Shown here: positions 19,253 through 27,900 of the stretch, piece by piece
Layout of the letters: each line of letters opens with the position of its first letter
Position numbering within the stretch: the stretch's first letter is position 1
From: Nonomuraea thailandensis
GTDB taxonomy: Bacteria; Actinomycetota; Actinomycetes; Streptosporangiales; Streptosporangiaceae
Assembly: GCF_024172165.1 (NCBI RefSeq)
Contig: NZ_JAMZEB010000002.1
Coordinates: forward strand, 7,647,501-7,711,500
Reading direction: 5' to 3'
DNA: 64,000 nt
Notes under the pieces: generated by a model
What the model was told of the DNA's origin: nothing
Seen by the model: only the letters and a program-made list of their open reading frames with translations
The model's database searches: none
Translations under genes and position numbers: made by a program

Positions 19253-19365
19253 GCGGGTCGGGCGGCGCAGGCTGGGCGACGGCCGGGGTGTGCGGGTCGG
19301 GCGGCGCAGGCTGGACGACGCGGGCGAGACGACGGAGGCTGGACGACAGGGGCTGGACGACAGGG
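19253..19365. repeat. GC-rich direct repeats upstream of recA
   Basis: A 29-bp unit beginning GCGGGTCGGGCGGCGCAGG occurs at 19253 and again 39 bp later at 19292. It is followed by two copies of GCTGGACGACAGGG at 19338 and 19352. The section lies between the recA promoter and the TetR pseudogene; no credible gene is seen in it. Confidence 0.7.
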
Positions 19366-19490
19366 GCGGGATGACCGGGGGCGGGGCGGCCGCTGGAGGA
19401 CGAGGTCTGGGGCGGGACGACGGGGCGGGGCGGCAGGTGACAGGGCGGGCGGGCCCCGTCAGACGGGGGCGCTCAAGTTGACGGTCGGCC

Positions 19491-20161
19491 TCACCCGTCC
19501 GCCTTCGGCGCGGCGAGGAGGCGGAGCGCCTTGGGGAACAGCTCCGGGGGACAACGTTCGGGAGCGAGCAGGGTCAGCAGGCGCATGCCGAGGTCCAGGG
19601 ACTTCAGGATGGCGTCCGCCTCGTCGTACGGAAGCTCCCCCAGCCCGCTCCCCTCCACCGCCGGCGGATGCCGCCCCGAGCCGGCGCCTTCACCGGGGAA
19701 CAGCAGGCCGACGAGCTGCTCACGCACGGCCGGATGCCGAACGGCGTGGACCATGAACTCCACCGTCAGCCGCGCGAACCTGTCCTGCCCGCCGCCCCGC
19801 GCGCCGTCCACCCAGTACGCGCCGAACTCCTCCGCCAGCTCCCCCGCCGGACGCCCGCCGTGAAGCACTCGCTCCGCCTGCGCCCGCGCCTCCCGCCCGA
19901 GCCCGTGCCGCAGGACGGCGAGCACCAGATCCTCAGATCCTCCTTGCCGTCGAAGTTGGAGTAGACGGCCCCCTTGGTGAGCCCGGCCTCGGCGGCCACC
20001 TCGTCCACCGACGCCCCCTGGATCCCCCGCTCGGCGAACACCTTCTCCGCCGCCTCCAGCAGGGCCGGCCGATCGCGTTCGCGCCGCTCCTGCCTGCTGA
20101 GCCGTTCCACCGAGTTCTCCCGTCCGTACGCGCTCACGTTCGACTTCGCGGGCATGCGCAT
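19491..20161 (-). pseudogene. TetR-family regulator, frameshifted by an 8-bp tandem duplication
   Basis: The N-terminal half is a normal TetR DNA-binding domain (EAAEKVFAERGIQGASVDEV, AGLTKGAVYSNFDGKEDL). The C-terminal half continues in another frame from LVLAVLRHGLGREARAQAE. At the junction the minus strand carries GAGGATCT twice in a row (plus positions 19927-19934 and 19935-19942). Removing one copy joins the halves into one 220-residue TetR protein of normal length, with the LVLAVL helix following KED directly. As written the gene gives a truncated repressor. It could be a recent pseudogene or a reversible on/off switch. Confidence 0.85.
19927..19942. repeat. 8-bp tandem duplication disrupting the TetR gene
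   Basis: AGATCCTC occurs twice head to tail on the plus strand. The extra eight bases cause the frameshift in the TetR gene. Confidence 0.9.
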
Positions 20162-20269
20162 CCTGATGGACGCCTCACGGGAATGAGGTGCGGGCGGTTT
20201 CCTCCCGCGTGTTGTCGGGCGCCGTGAGCTGGGGAGACTCACTCCAGGGGCGACAACTGGAGGCGGCAC

Positions 20270-20545
20270 GTGGCGAGCGGCTACACCGGGGAACGACGCG
20301 TCCATCTCGAGGCACTCGCCGAGCAGCTACCTGCCCATGGCCTGGTCAGCCGCATGGTCGGCGGCGAGGATCCGGTGTTGTGGGTGTGGCACCCGCGCAC
20401 GGGGCGCCAGACGATCGTCTTCGCCACCCCGTCGGGCCACGGATGGCAGTTCCTGTGGTCGCCCGGCGGGCAGTGCCCCGTGGCCGACCTGGAGCGCGCG
20501 GCCACGGCGCTGCGCGACGCCCTCGACCAGGGGCGGCCGGGCTAG
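20270..20545 (+). CDS. Small conserved-looking protein of unknown function
   Basis: This 91-residue protein starts at a GTG with GGAGG six to seven bases upstream. It contains VLWVWHPRTGRQTIVFATP and WQFLWSPGGQCPVADLERAA, suggesting a small alpha/beta fold. There is no signal peptide or membrane segment. The stop shares the tetranucleotide CTAG with the convergent DUF3046 gene. I do not recognise the family. Confidence 0.65.
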   Translation: MASGYTGERRVHLEALAEQLPAHGLVSRMVGGEDPVLWVWHPRTGRQTIVFATPSGHGWQFLWSPGGQCPVADLERAATALRDALDQGRPG

Positions 20546-20736
20546 CGCAGCTTGGGCGAGACGTCCTCCACCTGGCAGACCGCCCGCCACACCGTCTTGG
20601 CGCTCTCGCCGTCTGCCAGCGCCTGCACGACGGTGCGGCCGCCGAGCGGCGCCAGGACGTAGTCACGGGCCCACGACTCCGCGTACATCTCACCGAAGTG
20701 AGCGTTCATCCGTCTCCAGAACTCCGTCAGGCGCAT
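20542..20736 (-). CDS. DUF3046 family protein
   Basis: This 64-residue protein begins MRLTEFWRRMNAHFGEMYAE and ends in a CQVEDVSPKLR tail, matching the small actinobacterial DUF3046 family usually encoded next to recA. I use the ATG at 20736, where the family starts; the frame runs upstream to 20805 without similarity. CATACT ends seven bases before the ATG, a possible leaderless -10. Function is unknown. Confidence 0.88.
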   Translation of the reverse strand: MRLTEFWRRMNAHFGEMYAESWARDYVLAPLGGRTVVQALADGESAKTVWRAVCQVEDVSPKLR

Positions 20737-20780
20737 GAACTCAAGTATGGAAGCGTGCGCGGTGTGGGTAGGACATCCCC

Positions 20781-20975
20781 ATGCCAAAGACCCCCAAGTC
20801 TTCACCCCCGAAGACAGCCAGGACGAAGGCCAACAGGGCCAAGCGCCGCCGGTTACTGCTCGCGCTGCAGCAGGCCGTACGGAAGGAGAAGGCGGAGCGT
20901 GCCGAACGGCACGCCGGCATCAGACAGGAGCCGCGTGCGGGCAAGCCGCGTACGCGCAGGGCGTCGCGGCGCTAG
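20781..20975 (+). CDS. Small Lys/Arg-rich protein
   Basis: A 64-residue product, MPKTPKSSPPKTARTKANRA..., is extremely basic: mostly Lys, Arg and Ala, with a central helical stretch (RRLLLALQQAVRKEKAER). An AGGA lies about eight bases upstream of the ATG. It may bind nucleic acid. Composition alone cannot exclude a spurious frame, though the regular charged helix argues for a gene. Confidence 0.45.
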   Translation: MPKTPKSSPPKTARTKANRAKRRRLLLALQQAVRKEKAERAERHAGIRQEPRAGKPRTRRASRR

Positions 20976-20987
20976 TCACCTCACGGG

Positions 20988-21476
20988 TCACAGCACCCGC
21001 GCGCCGTACATCTCACCGAGATGGTCGGCGAGCAGCTCCAGCCGGGCGCCGTCGGGGTCCTTGAAGTAAATGGAGGCGCCGCTCTCTATCTGGTGCGGCA
21101 CGCCGGCCATCTCCAGCTTCCCGCGCAGCCTCTCCCACGTGGCGGGATCGACGGAGATCGCGATGTGGTGCAGCCCGCCGAGCACTTCCTGGTACGGCCC
21201 GAGGTCGAGGCCGGGGAAGTCGAAGAAGGCGAGCAGGTTGCCGTTGCCGATGTCGAAGAAGAAGTGGTTCGACCCCTTGTAGTCGCGATTTTCGATGATC
21301 TCCGTGAGCGGGAACTCCAGGAGCTCCTGGTAGAACTTGATGGTGCGTTCCACGTCGGACGAGATCAGCGCCATGTGGTGCAGGCCACGCGCGCTGCTGG
21401 ATGGCCGGTGCGGTAAAACGTAGCGCTGTCTCATCTCCGCTCGGCGGGCTTCGATGGCCGCGTAATCGATGGTCAC
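20988..21476 (-). CDS. VOC-superfamily (glyoxalase-like) protein
   Basis: This 162-residue protein is a vicinal oxygen chelate protein with two beta-alpha-beta-beta-beta modules. Metal-ligand positions are suggested by GLHHMALIS at the start of module 1, GGLHHIAIS at module 2, and DPDGARLELLA at the end. I prefer the GTG at 21476 (MTIDYAAIEARRAEM); the frame also has an ATG at 21509 that would overlap the region upstream of lhr. Substrate is unknown: candidates are a dioxygenase, glyoxalase or thiol transferase. Confidence 0.85.
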   Translation of the reverse strand: MTIDYAAIEARRAEMRQRYVLPHRPSSSARGLHHMALISSDVERTIKFYQELLEFPLTEIIENRDYKGSNHFFFDIGNGNLLAFFDFPGLDLGPYQEVLGGLHHIAISVDPATWERLRGKLEMAGVPHQIESGASIYFKDPDGARLELLADHLGEMYGARVL

Positions 21477-21560
21477 GGTCGCTGTATGTCCGCCAGGGCA
21501 CCGGCTCAATCACCCGCCGCCGCGCCAAATGCGTTTTCTGTCGGTGGCGGGAGGCACTAT

Positions 21561-24500
21561 GTGCAGGTGAGCTCGCTAGCCCAGTTCAGCCAGGTGACCA
21601 GGCAATGGTTCGCCGGAGCCTTCCACGCGCCCACGGCCGCCCAGGAGGGGGCGTGGGAGTCGATCTCGCGTGGCGACCACACCCTGGTCGTCGCGCCCAC
21701 GGGCTCGGGCAAGACGCTGGCGGCGTTCCTGTGGTCGCTCGACCGCCTGGCCGCCGCGTCAGAAGAGCCCCCGGCAGAGCGCAAGGGGACCCGGGTTCTG
21801 TACGTCTCGCCGCTCAAGGCGCTGGCCGTGGACGTCGAGCGCAACCTGCGCGCGCCGCTGGCCGGGCTGAAGCAGACGGCGCGGCGGCTCGGCCTGCCTG
21901 TCCCCGAGATCTCGGTGGCGATCCGCTCGGGCGACACCCCCGCCGAGGACCGCAGGCGGTTCGCCGCCAAGCCCTCCGACATCCTGATCACCACGCCCGA
22001 GTCGCTGTTCCTGCTGCTCACCAGCCAGGCGCGGGAGGCGCTGCGCGGAGTGGAGACGGTGATCGTGGACGAGGTGCACGCGGTCGCGGGCACCAAGCGC
22101 GGCGCCCATCTCGCGCTCAGCCTGGAGCGGCTCGACGCGCTGCTCGACCGGCCCGCGCAGCGGGTGGGGCTGTCGGCGACCGTGCGGCCGGTGAGCGAGG
22201 TGGCGGCGTTCCTGGGCGGGGCGCGGCCCGCCACCGTGGTGCAGCCGCCGTCCGACAAGGTGATCGAGGTCGAGGTCGTCGTCCCCGTCGAGGACATGAC
22301 GGAGATGGAGGGCCGCGCCCAGGCGGAGCCCCAGGAGGGGGAGTTCGCCCCCGAGCCGGGCAACCGCTCGATCTGGCCCCACGTCGAGGACCGGCTGTTC
22401 GACCTGATCGAGGCCCACAGCTCCACGATCGTCTTCGCCAACTCGCGGCGGCTGGCCGAGCGGCTGTGCACGCGGCTCAACGAGCTGGCCTACGAGCGGG
22501 AGCAGGGCACCGAGACCGTCGACCTGTCCATCTGGGAGACCGGGCCGTCCAAGCCCATGCCCGCCGAGGTGATGGCGCAGGCGGGGGCGAGCAAGGGCGT
22601 GGTGACGGAGATCGTGCGCGCCCACCACGGCTCGGTCTCCAAGGAGGAGCGGGCGCAGATCGAGGAGGCGCTCAAGTCGGGCCGCCTGCCTGCCGTGGTC
22701 GCCACCTCCAGCCTGGAGCTGGGCATCGACATGGGCGCGGTCGACCTGGTGGCGTGCGTGGAGGCGCCGCCGAGCGTGGCCAGCGGCCTGCAGCGCATCG
22801 GCCGGGCGGGTCACCAGGTGGGCGCGGTGTCCAGGGGCGTCATCTTCCCCAAGTACCGGGGTGACCTGGTGCAGACCGCCGTGGTGGCCGAGCGGATGAA
22901 GAGCGGCCTGATCGAGGAGCTGCGCTATCCGCGTAACCCGCTCGACGTGCTGGCCCAGCAGATCGTGGCGATGACCGCGCTCGACGAGTGGACGGTCGAC
23001 GAGCTGGAGAGCTTGATCAGGCGGGCCGCCCCCTACGCCACGCTGCCGCGCACCGCGCTGGAGGCCACGCTCGACATGCTGGCCGGGCGCTATCCGAGCG
23101 AGGAGTTCGCCGAGCTGCGGCCCCGCGTCGTGTGGGACCGCGTGACGGGCGTCCTCCAAGGGCGCCCCGGCGCGCAGCGGCTGGCGGTGACCAACGGCGG
23201 CACGATCCCCGACCGGGGCCTGTTCGGCGTGTTCCTGGTGGGTGAGCGGGCCTCCAGGGTGGGCGAGCTGGATGAGGAGATGGTCTACGAGTCGCGCGTC
23301 GGCGACGTGTTCGTGCTGGGCGCGACCTCCTGGCGGATCGAGGACATCACCGCCGACCGGGTGCTCGTCTCGCCCGCGCCGGGGCAGCCGGGCAAGCTGC
23401 CGTTCTGGCACGGCGACGCGCCGGGGCGGCCGGCCGAGCTGGGCCGGGCGATCGGGCAGTTCCTGCGCGAGCAGGCCAAGCAGGGCACGACTGACCGGAT
23501 GAGGGCGGCGGGCCTGGACGAGTACGCCTCGGGCAACCTGCTGGCCTACCTCCAGGAGCAGCGGGAGGCGACCGGATACGTCCCCGACGACCGCACGCTG
23601 CTGGTGGAGCGCTTCCACGACGAGCTGGGCGACTGGCGCGTGGTCATCCACTCCCCCTACGGCGCACGGGTGCACGCGCCGTGGGCGCTGGCGATCAACC
23701 GGCGGCTGCGCGAGCGCTACGGCATCGACGTGCAGGCCGTGCACTCCGACGACGGCATCGTGCTGCGCATCCCCGACACGCTGGCCGAGCCGCCCACCGA
23801 CGTGGCGGCCTTCGACGCCGAGGAGATCGAGCAGATCGTCACCGAGGAGCTGGGCGGGTCGGCCATGTTCGCCTCCCGGTTCAGGGAGTGCGCGGGCCGG
23901 GCGCTGCTGCTGCCGCGCCGCACGCCCGGCCGGCGCAGCCCGCTGTGGCAGCAGCGGCAGCGGGCGGCCCACCTGCTGGGCGTGGCCTCGCAGTACGCCT
24001 CGTTCCCGATCGTGCTGGAGACGATGCGCGAGTGCCTGCAGGACGTCTTCGACGTGCCGGGGCTGGTGCAGCTCATGCGTGACATCGCCGCGCGCAGGGT
24101 GCGGGTGGTGGAGGTGGAGACGTCTCAGGCCTCGCCGTTCGCGGCGGCGCTGCTGTTCCACTACGTGGGCGCGTTCATGTACGAGGGCGACGCCCCGCTG
24201 GCCGAGCGCCGGGCGCAGGCCCTGGCGCTGGACACCACGCTGCTGGCCGAGCTGCTCGGCCAGGCCGACCTGCGCGAGCTGCTCGACCCCGACGTGATCT
24301 CCGACAGCGAGCGGGAGCTGGCCAGGCTCGACCGGCCGCTGCGCGACCTGGAGGACCTCGCCGACCTGCTGCGCTCGCACGGGCCGCTGCTGGCGCCCGA
24401 CGTGAGCGTGCGCGGCGGCGATCCCGCCTGGCTGGAGGAGCTCGAACGGTCGCGGCGGGCGATCAGGATACGCATCGCCGGGAAGGAGCACTGGGCGGCC

Positions 24501-26219
24501 GTCGAGGACGCCGCGCGCATGCGTGACGCGCTGGGCGTGCCGCTGCCCGTCGGGATCCCGCACGCGTTCCTGGAGCCGGTGGCCGATCCGCTGGCCGACC
24601 TGGTGGCGCGGCACGCCCGTACGCGGGGGCCGTTCCACGCGGGCACGGCCGCCGCCAGGTTCGGGCTCGGGGTGGCCGTGGTGAGCGACGCGCTGCGGCG
24701 GCTGGCCACGACCGGGCGGGTCGTCAGCGGGGAGTTCCGGCCCGGCGGGCGGGGCGAGGAGTGGTGCGACGCGGGCGTTCTGCGGATGTTGCGCCGCAGG
24801 TCGCTGGCCCGGCTGCGCAAGGAGGTCGAGCCGGTCGCGCCCGAGACGCTCGCCCTGTTCCTGCCTGCCTGGCACGGGATCACCGGCTCGGAGAAGGCGA
24901 CCGCGGGCTCCGGGCAGGGCCCGGCGGGCTCCGGCGCGGACACGGGCGGACGAGGGGCGGCCGGCTTCGGCGCGGACACAGGCGGACGGGGCGCGGCCGG
25001 ATTCGGCGCGGACGCACGCGGCCCGGTCAGCTCCGCGCGGGCGATGGACGCGCTGGTGCGCTCGATCGAGCAGCTCCAGGGGGCCGCCGTGCCCGCGTCG
25101 GCGCTGGAGACGCTGGTGCTGCCCTCGCGGGTGCCCGGCTATCACCCGGCGCTGCTGGACGAGCTGACCTCGGCGGGCGACGTCATGTGGGTGGGGCAGG
25201 GCTCGCTGCCCGGCGGCGACGGCTGGGTGTCGCTCTACTTCGCCGACACCGCGCCGCTGCTGATGCCCGAGCCCGCCGAGATCACGATGACGCCGGTGCA
25301 CGAGCGCGTGCTGGAGCTGCTCGGCGGGGGCGGCGCGCTGTTCTTCCGCGGGATCTCCGACCAGTTCGGCTCCACACAGGACGACACCACGCTGGTGGCC
25401 GCGTTGTGGGACCTGGTGTGGTCGGGGCGGGTGTCGGGCGACACGCTCGCCCCGCTGCGGGCCACCCTCGGCACCGGACGCCCCGCCCACCGGCCCGCGA
25501 CCACGCGGCGGCGCAGGGCGGTGCTGCCGAGCAGGAGCGGCCCGCCGACCGTGGCGGGCCGGTGGTGGCTGCTGCCCCCGGCCGCGGCCGACGCCACCCA
25601 GCGGGCGAACGCGCAGTCCGAGGTGCTGCTGGAGCGGCATGGCGTGGTGACGCGCGGGGCGGTGACCTCGGAGCGGCTGCCCGGCGGGTTCACGCCGATC
25701 TACCAGGTGCTGCGGGCGTACGAGGAGAGCGGGCGGTGCCGCCGGGGCTACTTCGTCGAAGGGCTGGGCGGCGCGCAGTTCGCGCTGCCCGGGGCGGTGG
25801 ACCGGATGCGGGCCATGGCGCCCGGGATCGGGTCCTCGCCGGGCAGGGAGGGGCGGCGGGCCGTGGTGCTGGCCGCCGCCGACCCGGCCAGCCCGTACGG
25901 CGCCGCGCTGCCCTGGCCGCAGCACCCCGGCGACGTCGGCCACAAGCCTGGCAGGAAGGCCGGCTCGCTGGTCGTGCTCGTGGACGGCCATCTGGTGCTG
26001 TACGTCGAGCGCGGCGGCAAGACGCTGCTGTCGTTCACCGACGGTGACCGGTTGCAGCCGGCGGTCGACGCGCTGGCTCTGGCCGTGCGTGACGGGGCGC
26101 TGGGCAAGCTGACCGTGGAGCGGGCCGACGGCGCCGCCATCGTCGACTCTCCCCTGGCGGCGGCCCTGGAGGCGGCCGGCTTCCACCCCACGCCCCGAGG
26201 CCTGCGCCTGCGCGCCTGA
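21561..26219 (+). CDS. lhr: Lhr, large superfamily 2 DNA helicase
   Basis: This 1552-residue ATP-dependent 3'-5' helicase acts in DNA repair. The RecA-like core shows APTGSGKT, the VDEVH Walker B, LSATVRP, and ATSSLELGIDMG with QRIGRAGH. The winged-helix and Lhr-core follow, then a long C-terminal part like that of long Lhr proteins, for which uracil-glycosylase activity has been reported in other bacteria. The GTG at 21561 has GGGAGG six bases upstream; the frame also opens at 21486. An insertion near 24933-25020 carries a 12-residue repeat. In other actinobacteria nei2 is next to lhr; here it is 25 kb away. Confidence 0.95.
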   Translation: MQVSSLAQFSQVTRQWFAGAFHAPTAAQEGAWESISRGDHTLVVAPTGSGKTLAAFLWSLDRLAAASEEPPAERKGTRVLYVSPLKALAVDVERNLRAPLAGLKQTARRLGLPVPEISVAIRSGDTPAEDRRRFAAKPSDILITTPESLFLLLTSQAREALRGVETVIVDEVHAVAGTKRGAHLALSLERLDALLDRPAQRVGLSATVRPVSEVAAFLGGARPATVVQPPSDKVIEVEVVVPVEDMTEMEGRAQAEPQEGEFAPEPGNRSIWPHVEDRLFDLIEAHSSTIVFANSRRLAERLCTRLNELAYEREQGTETVDLSIWETGPSKPMPAEVMAQAGASKGVVTEIVRAHHGSVSKEERAQIEEALKSGRLPAVVATSSLELGIDMGAVDLVACVEAPPSVASGLQRIGRAGHQVGAVSRGVIFPKYRGDLVQTAVVAERMKSGLIEELRYPRNPLDVLAQQIVAMTALDEWTVDELESLIRRAAPYATLPRTALEATLDMLAGRYPSEEFAELRPRVVWDRVTGVLQGRPGAQRLAVTNGGTIPDRGLFGVFLVGERASRVGELDEEMVYESRVGDVFVLGATSWRIEDITADRVLVSPAPGQPGKLPFWHGDAPGRPAELGRAIGQFLREQAKQGTTDRMRAAGLDEYASGNLLAYLQEQREATGYVPDDRTLLVERFHDELGDWRVVIHSPYGARVHAPWALAINRRLRERYGIDVQAVHSDDGIVLRIPDTLAEPPTDVAAFDAEEIEQIVTEELGGSAMFASRFRECAGRALLLPRRTPGRRSPLWQQRQRAAHLLGVASQYASFPIVLETMRECLQDVFDVPGLVQLMRDIAARRVRVVEVETSQASPFAAALLFHYVGAFMYEGDAPLAERRAQALALDTTLLAELLGQADLRELLDPDVISDSERELARLDRPLRDLEDLADLLRSHGPLLAPDVSVRGGDPAWLEELERSRRAIRIRIAGKEHWAAVEDAARMRDALGVPLPVGIPHAFLEPVADPLADLVARHARTRGPFHAGTAAARFGLGVAVVSDALRRLATTGRVVSGEFRPGGRGEEWCDAGVLRMLRRRSLARLRKEVEPVAPETLALFLPAWHGITGSEKATAGSGQGPAGSGADTGGRGAAGFGADTGGRGAAGFGADARGPVSSARAMDALVRSIEQLQGAAVPASALETLVLPSRVPGYHPALLDELTSAGDVMWVGQGSLPGGDGWVSLYFADTAPLLMPEPAEITMTPVHERVLELLGGGGALFFRGISDQFGSTQDDTTLVAALWDLVWSGRVSGDTLAPLRATLGTGRPAHRPATTRRRRAVLPSRSGPPTVAGRWWLLPPAAADATQRANAQSEVLLERHGVVTRGAVTSERLPGGFTPIYQVLRAYEESGRCRRGYFVEGLGGAQFALPGAVDRMRAMAPGIGSSPGREGRRAVVLAAADPASPYGAALPWPQHPGDVGHKPGRKAGSLVVLVDGHLVLYVERGGKTLLSFTDGDRLQPAVDALALAVRDGALGKLTVERADGAAIVDSPLAAALEAAGFHPTPRGLRLRA
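24933..25022. repeat. 36-bp in-frame tandem repeat inside lhr
   Basis: A 36-bp unit starts at 24933, 24969 and 25005 (the last partial). It encodes a 12-residue repeat, GADTGGRGAAGF, in a Gly-rich linker of the C-terminal part of Lhr. Copy number could vary without breaking the frame. Confidence 0.85.
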
Positions 26220-26545
26220 GCCATCACCGGCGCCGCGCTCAGGCGCTCACCCGGCGGCAAGAGCGCAGACGCGTGGCGCGTAAGGAAGCGCGTGGCGGGA
26301 GCGCAGGCCTGCGGCAGGGCGAGGGCGCAGGCGCGTGACGGACCCCAGGGCGCAGGCATAGCGAGGGCGCAGGCGCGCAGGCGCGTGACGGCCCGGGCGC
26401 GGGCGGGTGGCGGGGCGATCGGGCAGGCGGGCAGGCGGGCATTCGCGCGGGAGTGATCATCCCAGCATGCGTCTGAGCAGGCGTATCGCCATCGAAGCGA
26501 CCCCCGCTTACCCGAAAATCTGAATGGCCGTTTAAACTTCTGAAC
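26220..26545. repeat. Gap after lhr with GCGCAGGC-type short repeats
   Basis: The 326-base gap contains many imperfect copies of GCGCAGGC and GCGCAGGCGCGTGACGG, then GGGCAGGCGGGCAGGCGGGC. A 110-codon minus frame across it gives an Arg/Pro/Ala-rich product with no recognisable feature and is not called. The last 20 bases carry the likely promoter of the TetR gene. Confidence 0.6.
26533..26538 (+). promoter_or_regulatory. Candidate -10 box of the TetR gene
   Basis: TAAACT within TTTAAACTTC ends seven bases before the GTG start at 26546. No Shine-Dalgarno sequence is present, so the transcript may be leaderless. The local GTTTAAAC palindrome (26530-26537) could also be part of an operator. Confidence 0.4.
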
Positions 26546-27151
26546 GTGCCGCCAGAAAGTCGAACCTTCATTGAAGAGGCTCGCCGGGCTCAGATCATCG
26601 AGTGCGCCATCGACGTGCTCGCCGAGCACGGCTACCTCCACACGACCCTGGCCAGGATCGCCAAGCGAGCCAAGATCAGCACCGGCGTCATCTCGTACCA
26701 CTTCGGCGGAAAGGACCAGCTCATCCAGGCCGTGGTGATGGAGGTGGCCAAGCTGGCCACCGACCTGATGATCCCGCGCATCCTCTCCCAGACCACCGCC
26801 ACGGAGGGCCTGCGCGCCTACATCGAGAGCAATCTCGAGTTCATGGGGCTGCACCGCAAACCCCTCCTGGCGCTGGTCCAGATCGTCACGCACGCGGTCG
26901 GCGAGGACAGCCGCGCCGGCCCGTACGACCATCAGGCCGACGTGGCCATCACCGACCTGGAGAAGCTGCTCGACTGGGGCCAGCGCTCCGGCGAGTTCCG
27001 CGACTTCGACATGCGCAGCATGGCCATCGCCATCCGGGGCGCCATCGACGCCGTGCCCGGCCGGCTGCTCAACGACCCCGACTTCGACCTCGACCTGCTC
27101 GCCCGCGAGCTGGTCACCACGTTCACCCTCGCTACCAGGAGACAGCAATGA
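26546..27151 (+). CDS. TetR-family regulator of the adjacent ABC-2 exporter
   Basis: This 201-residue regulator has an N-terminal HTH (IIECAIDVLAEHGYLHTTLARIAKRAKISTG...VISYHFGGKDQL shown in pieces) and a helical ligand domain. Its stop overlaps the ATG of the following ABC ATPase (ATGA), so it is co-transcribed and translationally coupled with the exporter. Such regulators usually repress their own operon and are released by the exported compound, which is unknown here. The GTG start follows a likely -10 box directly. Confidence 0.9.
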   Translation: MPPESRTFIEEARRAQIIECAIDVLAEHGYLHTTLARIAKRAKISTGVISYHFGGKDQLIQAVVMEVAKLATDLMIPRILSQTTATEGLRAYIESNLEFMGLHRKPLLALVQIVTHAVGEDSRAGPYDHQADVAITDLEKLLDWGQRSGEFRDFDMRSMAIAIRGAIDAVPGRLLNDPDFDLDLLARELVTTFTLATRRQQ

Positions 27152-27900
27152 CAGCGCCGGCATTAGAGATCAAGGGCCTGGCCAAGACCTTCGGCGAGAA
27201 CGTCGCCGTCGACCACGTCGACCTGAGCGTTCCCCAGGGCTCCTTCTACGGCCTGGTCGGGCAGAACGGCGCCGGCAAGACGACCACGCTGTCCATGGCG
27301 GTGGGCCTGCTGCGGCCCGACGCGGGCACCGCGCGGATCTTCGGGGCGGACGTGTGGTCCGACCCCGCCAGGGCCAAGCAGCTCGTCGGCGTGCTGCCCG
27401 ACGGGATGGCCATGCCCGAGCGGCTCACCGGCCGGGAGGTGCTGACCTACCTCGGCCTGCTGCGCGGGCTGAGCAAGGAGGTGGTGGCCGAGCGGGCCGA
27501 GGAGCTGCTGTCGGTGCTGGAGCTGGACATGGCGGAGAAGACGCTGGTCATCGAGTACTCCACCGGAATGCGCAAGAAGATCGGCCTGGCCACGGCGCTG
27601 CTGCACGCGCCGAGGCTGCTGGTGCTGGACGAGCCGTTCGAGGCGGTGGACCCGGTGTCGGCGGCGACGATCAAGCAGATCCTGCGCGGTTTCGTGGCGG
27701 GCGGCGGCTCGATCGTGCTGTCCAGCCACGTGATGGCGCTGGTGGAGCAGCTCTGCGACCACGTGGGCGTGATCGACAAGGGCCGGGTGGCGGCAGCCGG
27801 GCCGCTGGAGGAGGTCCGCGGCGCGGCGACGCTGGAGGACAGGTTCGTCGAGCTGGTCGGCGCCGGCTCCACCGCCGCCAGGGGGCTGTCATGGCTGTAG
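27148..27900 (+). CDS. ABC-2 type exporter, ATP-binding subunit
   Basis: This 250-residue ATPase has Walker A GQNGAGKT (about residues 38-45), an atypical signature YSTGMRKK, Walker B LLVLDEPFEAVD and the H-loop SSH. The sequence resembles the drug or lipid exporter (CcmA/DrrA-like) class rather than importers. The ATG is in the ATGA overlap with tetR, and the gene overlaps the permease by 10 bases. Confidence 0.9.
   Translation: MTAPALEIKGLAKTFGENVAVDHVDLSVPQGSFYGLVGQNGAGKTTTLSMAVGLLRPDAGTARIFGADVWSDPARAKQLVGVLPDGMAMPERLTGREVLTYLGLLRGLSKEVVAERAEELLSVLELDMAEKTLVIEYSTGMRKKIGLATALLHAPRLLVLDEPFEAVDPVSAATIKQILRGFVAGGGSIVLSSHVMALVEQLCDHVGVIDKGRVAAAGPLEEVRGAATLEDRFVELVGAGSTAARGLSWL

Noticed and set aside
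19491..19925. Separate small gene encoding the TetR C-terminal half
   Set aside because: It is the continuation of the upstream TetR frame once the 8-bp duplication is removed; it has no DNA-binding domain or start signal of its own.
21759..26186. Very long minus-strand frame (1475 codons) opposite lhr
   Set aside because: It is an antisense shadow of lhr caused by high GC; the product is His/Arg/Gln-rich with no domain.
26239..26571. 110-codon minus frame after lhr
   Set aside because: It runs through short GC repeats, gives a Pro/Arg/Ala-rich product and overlaps the promoter and start of tetR.
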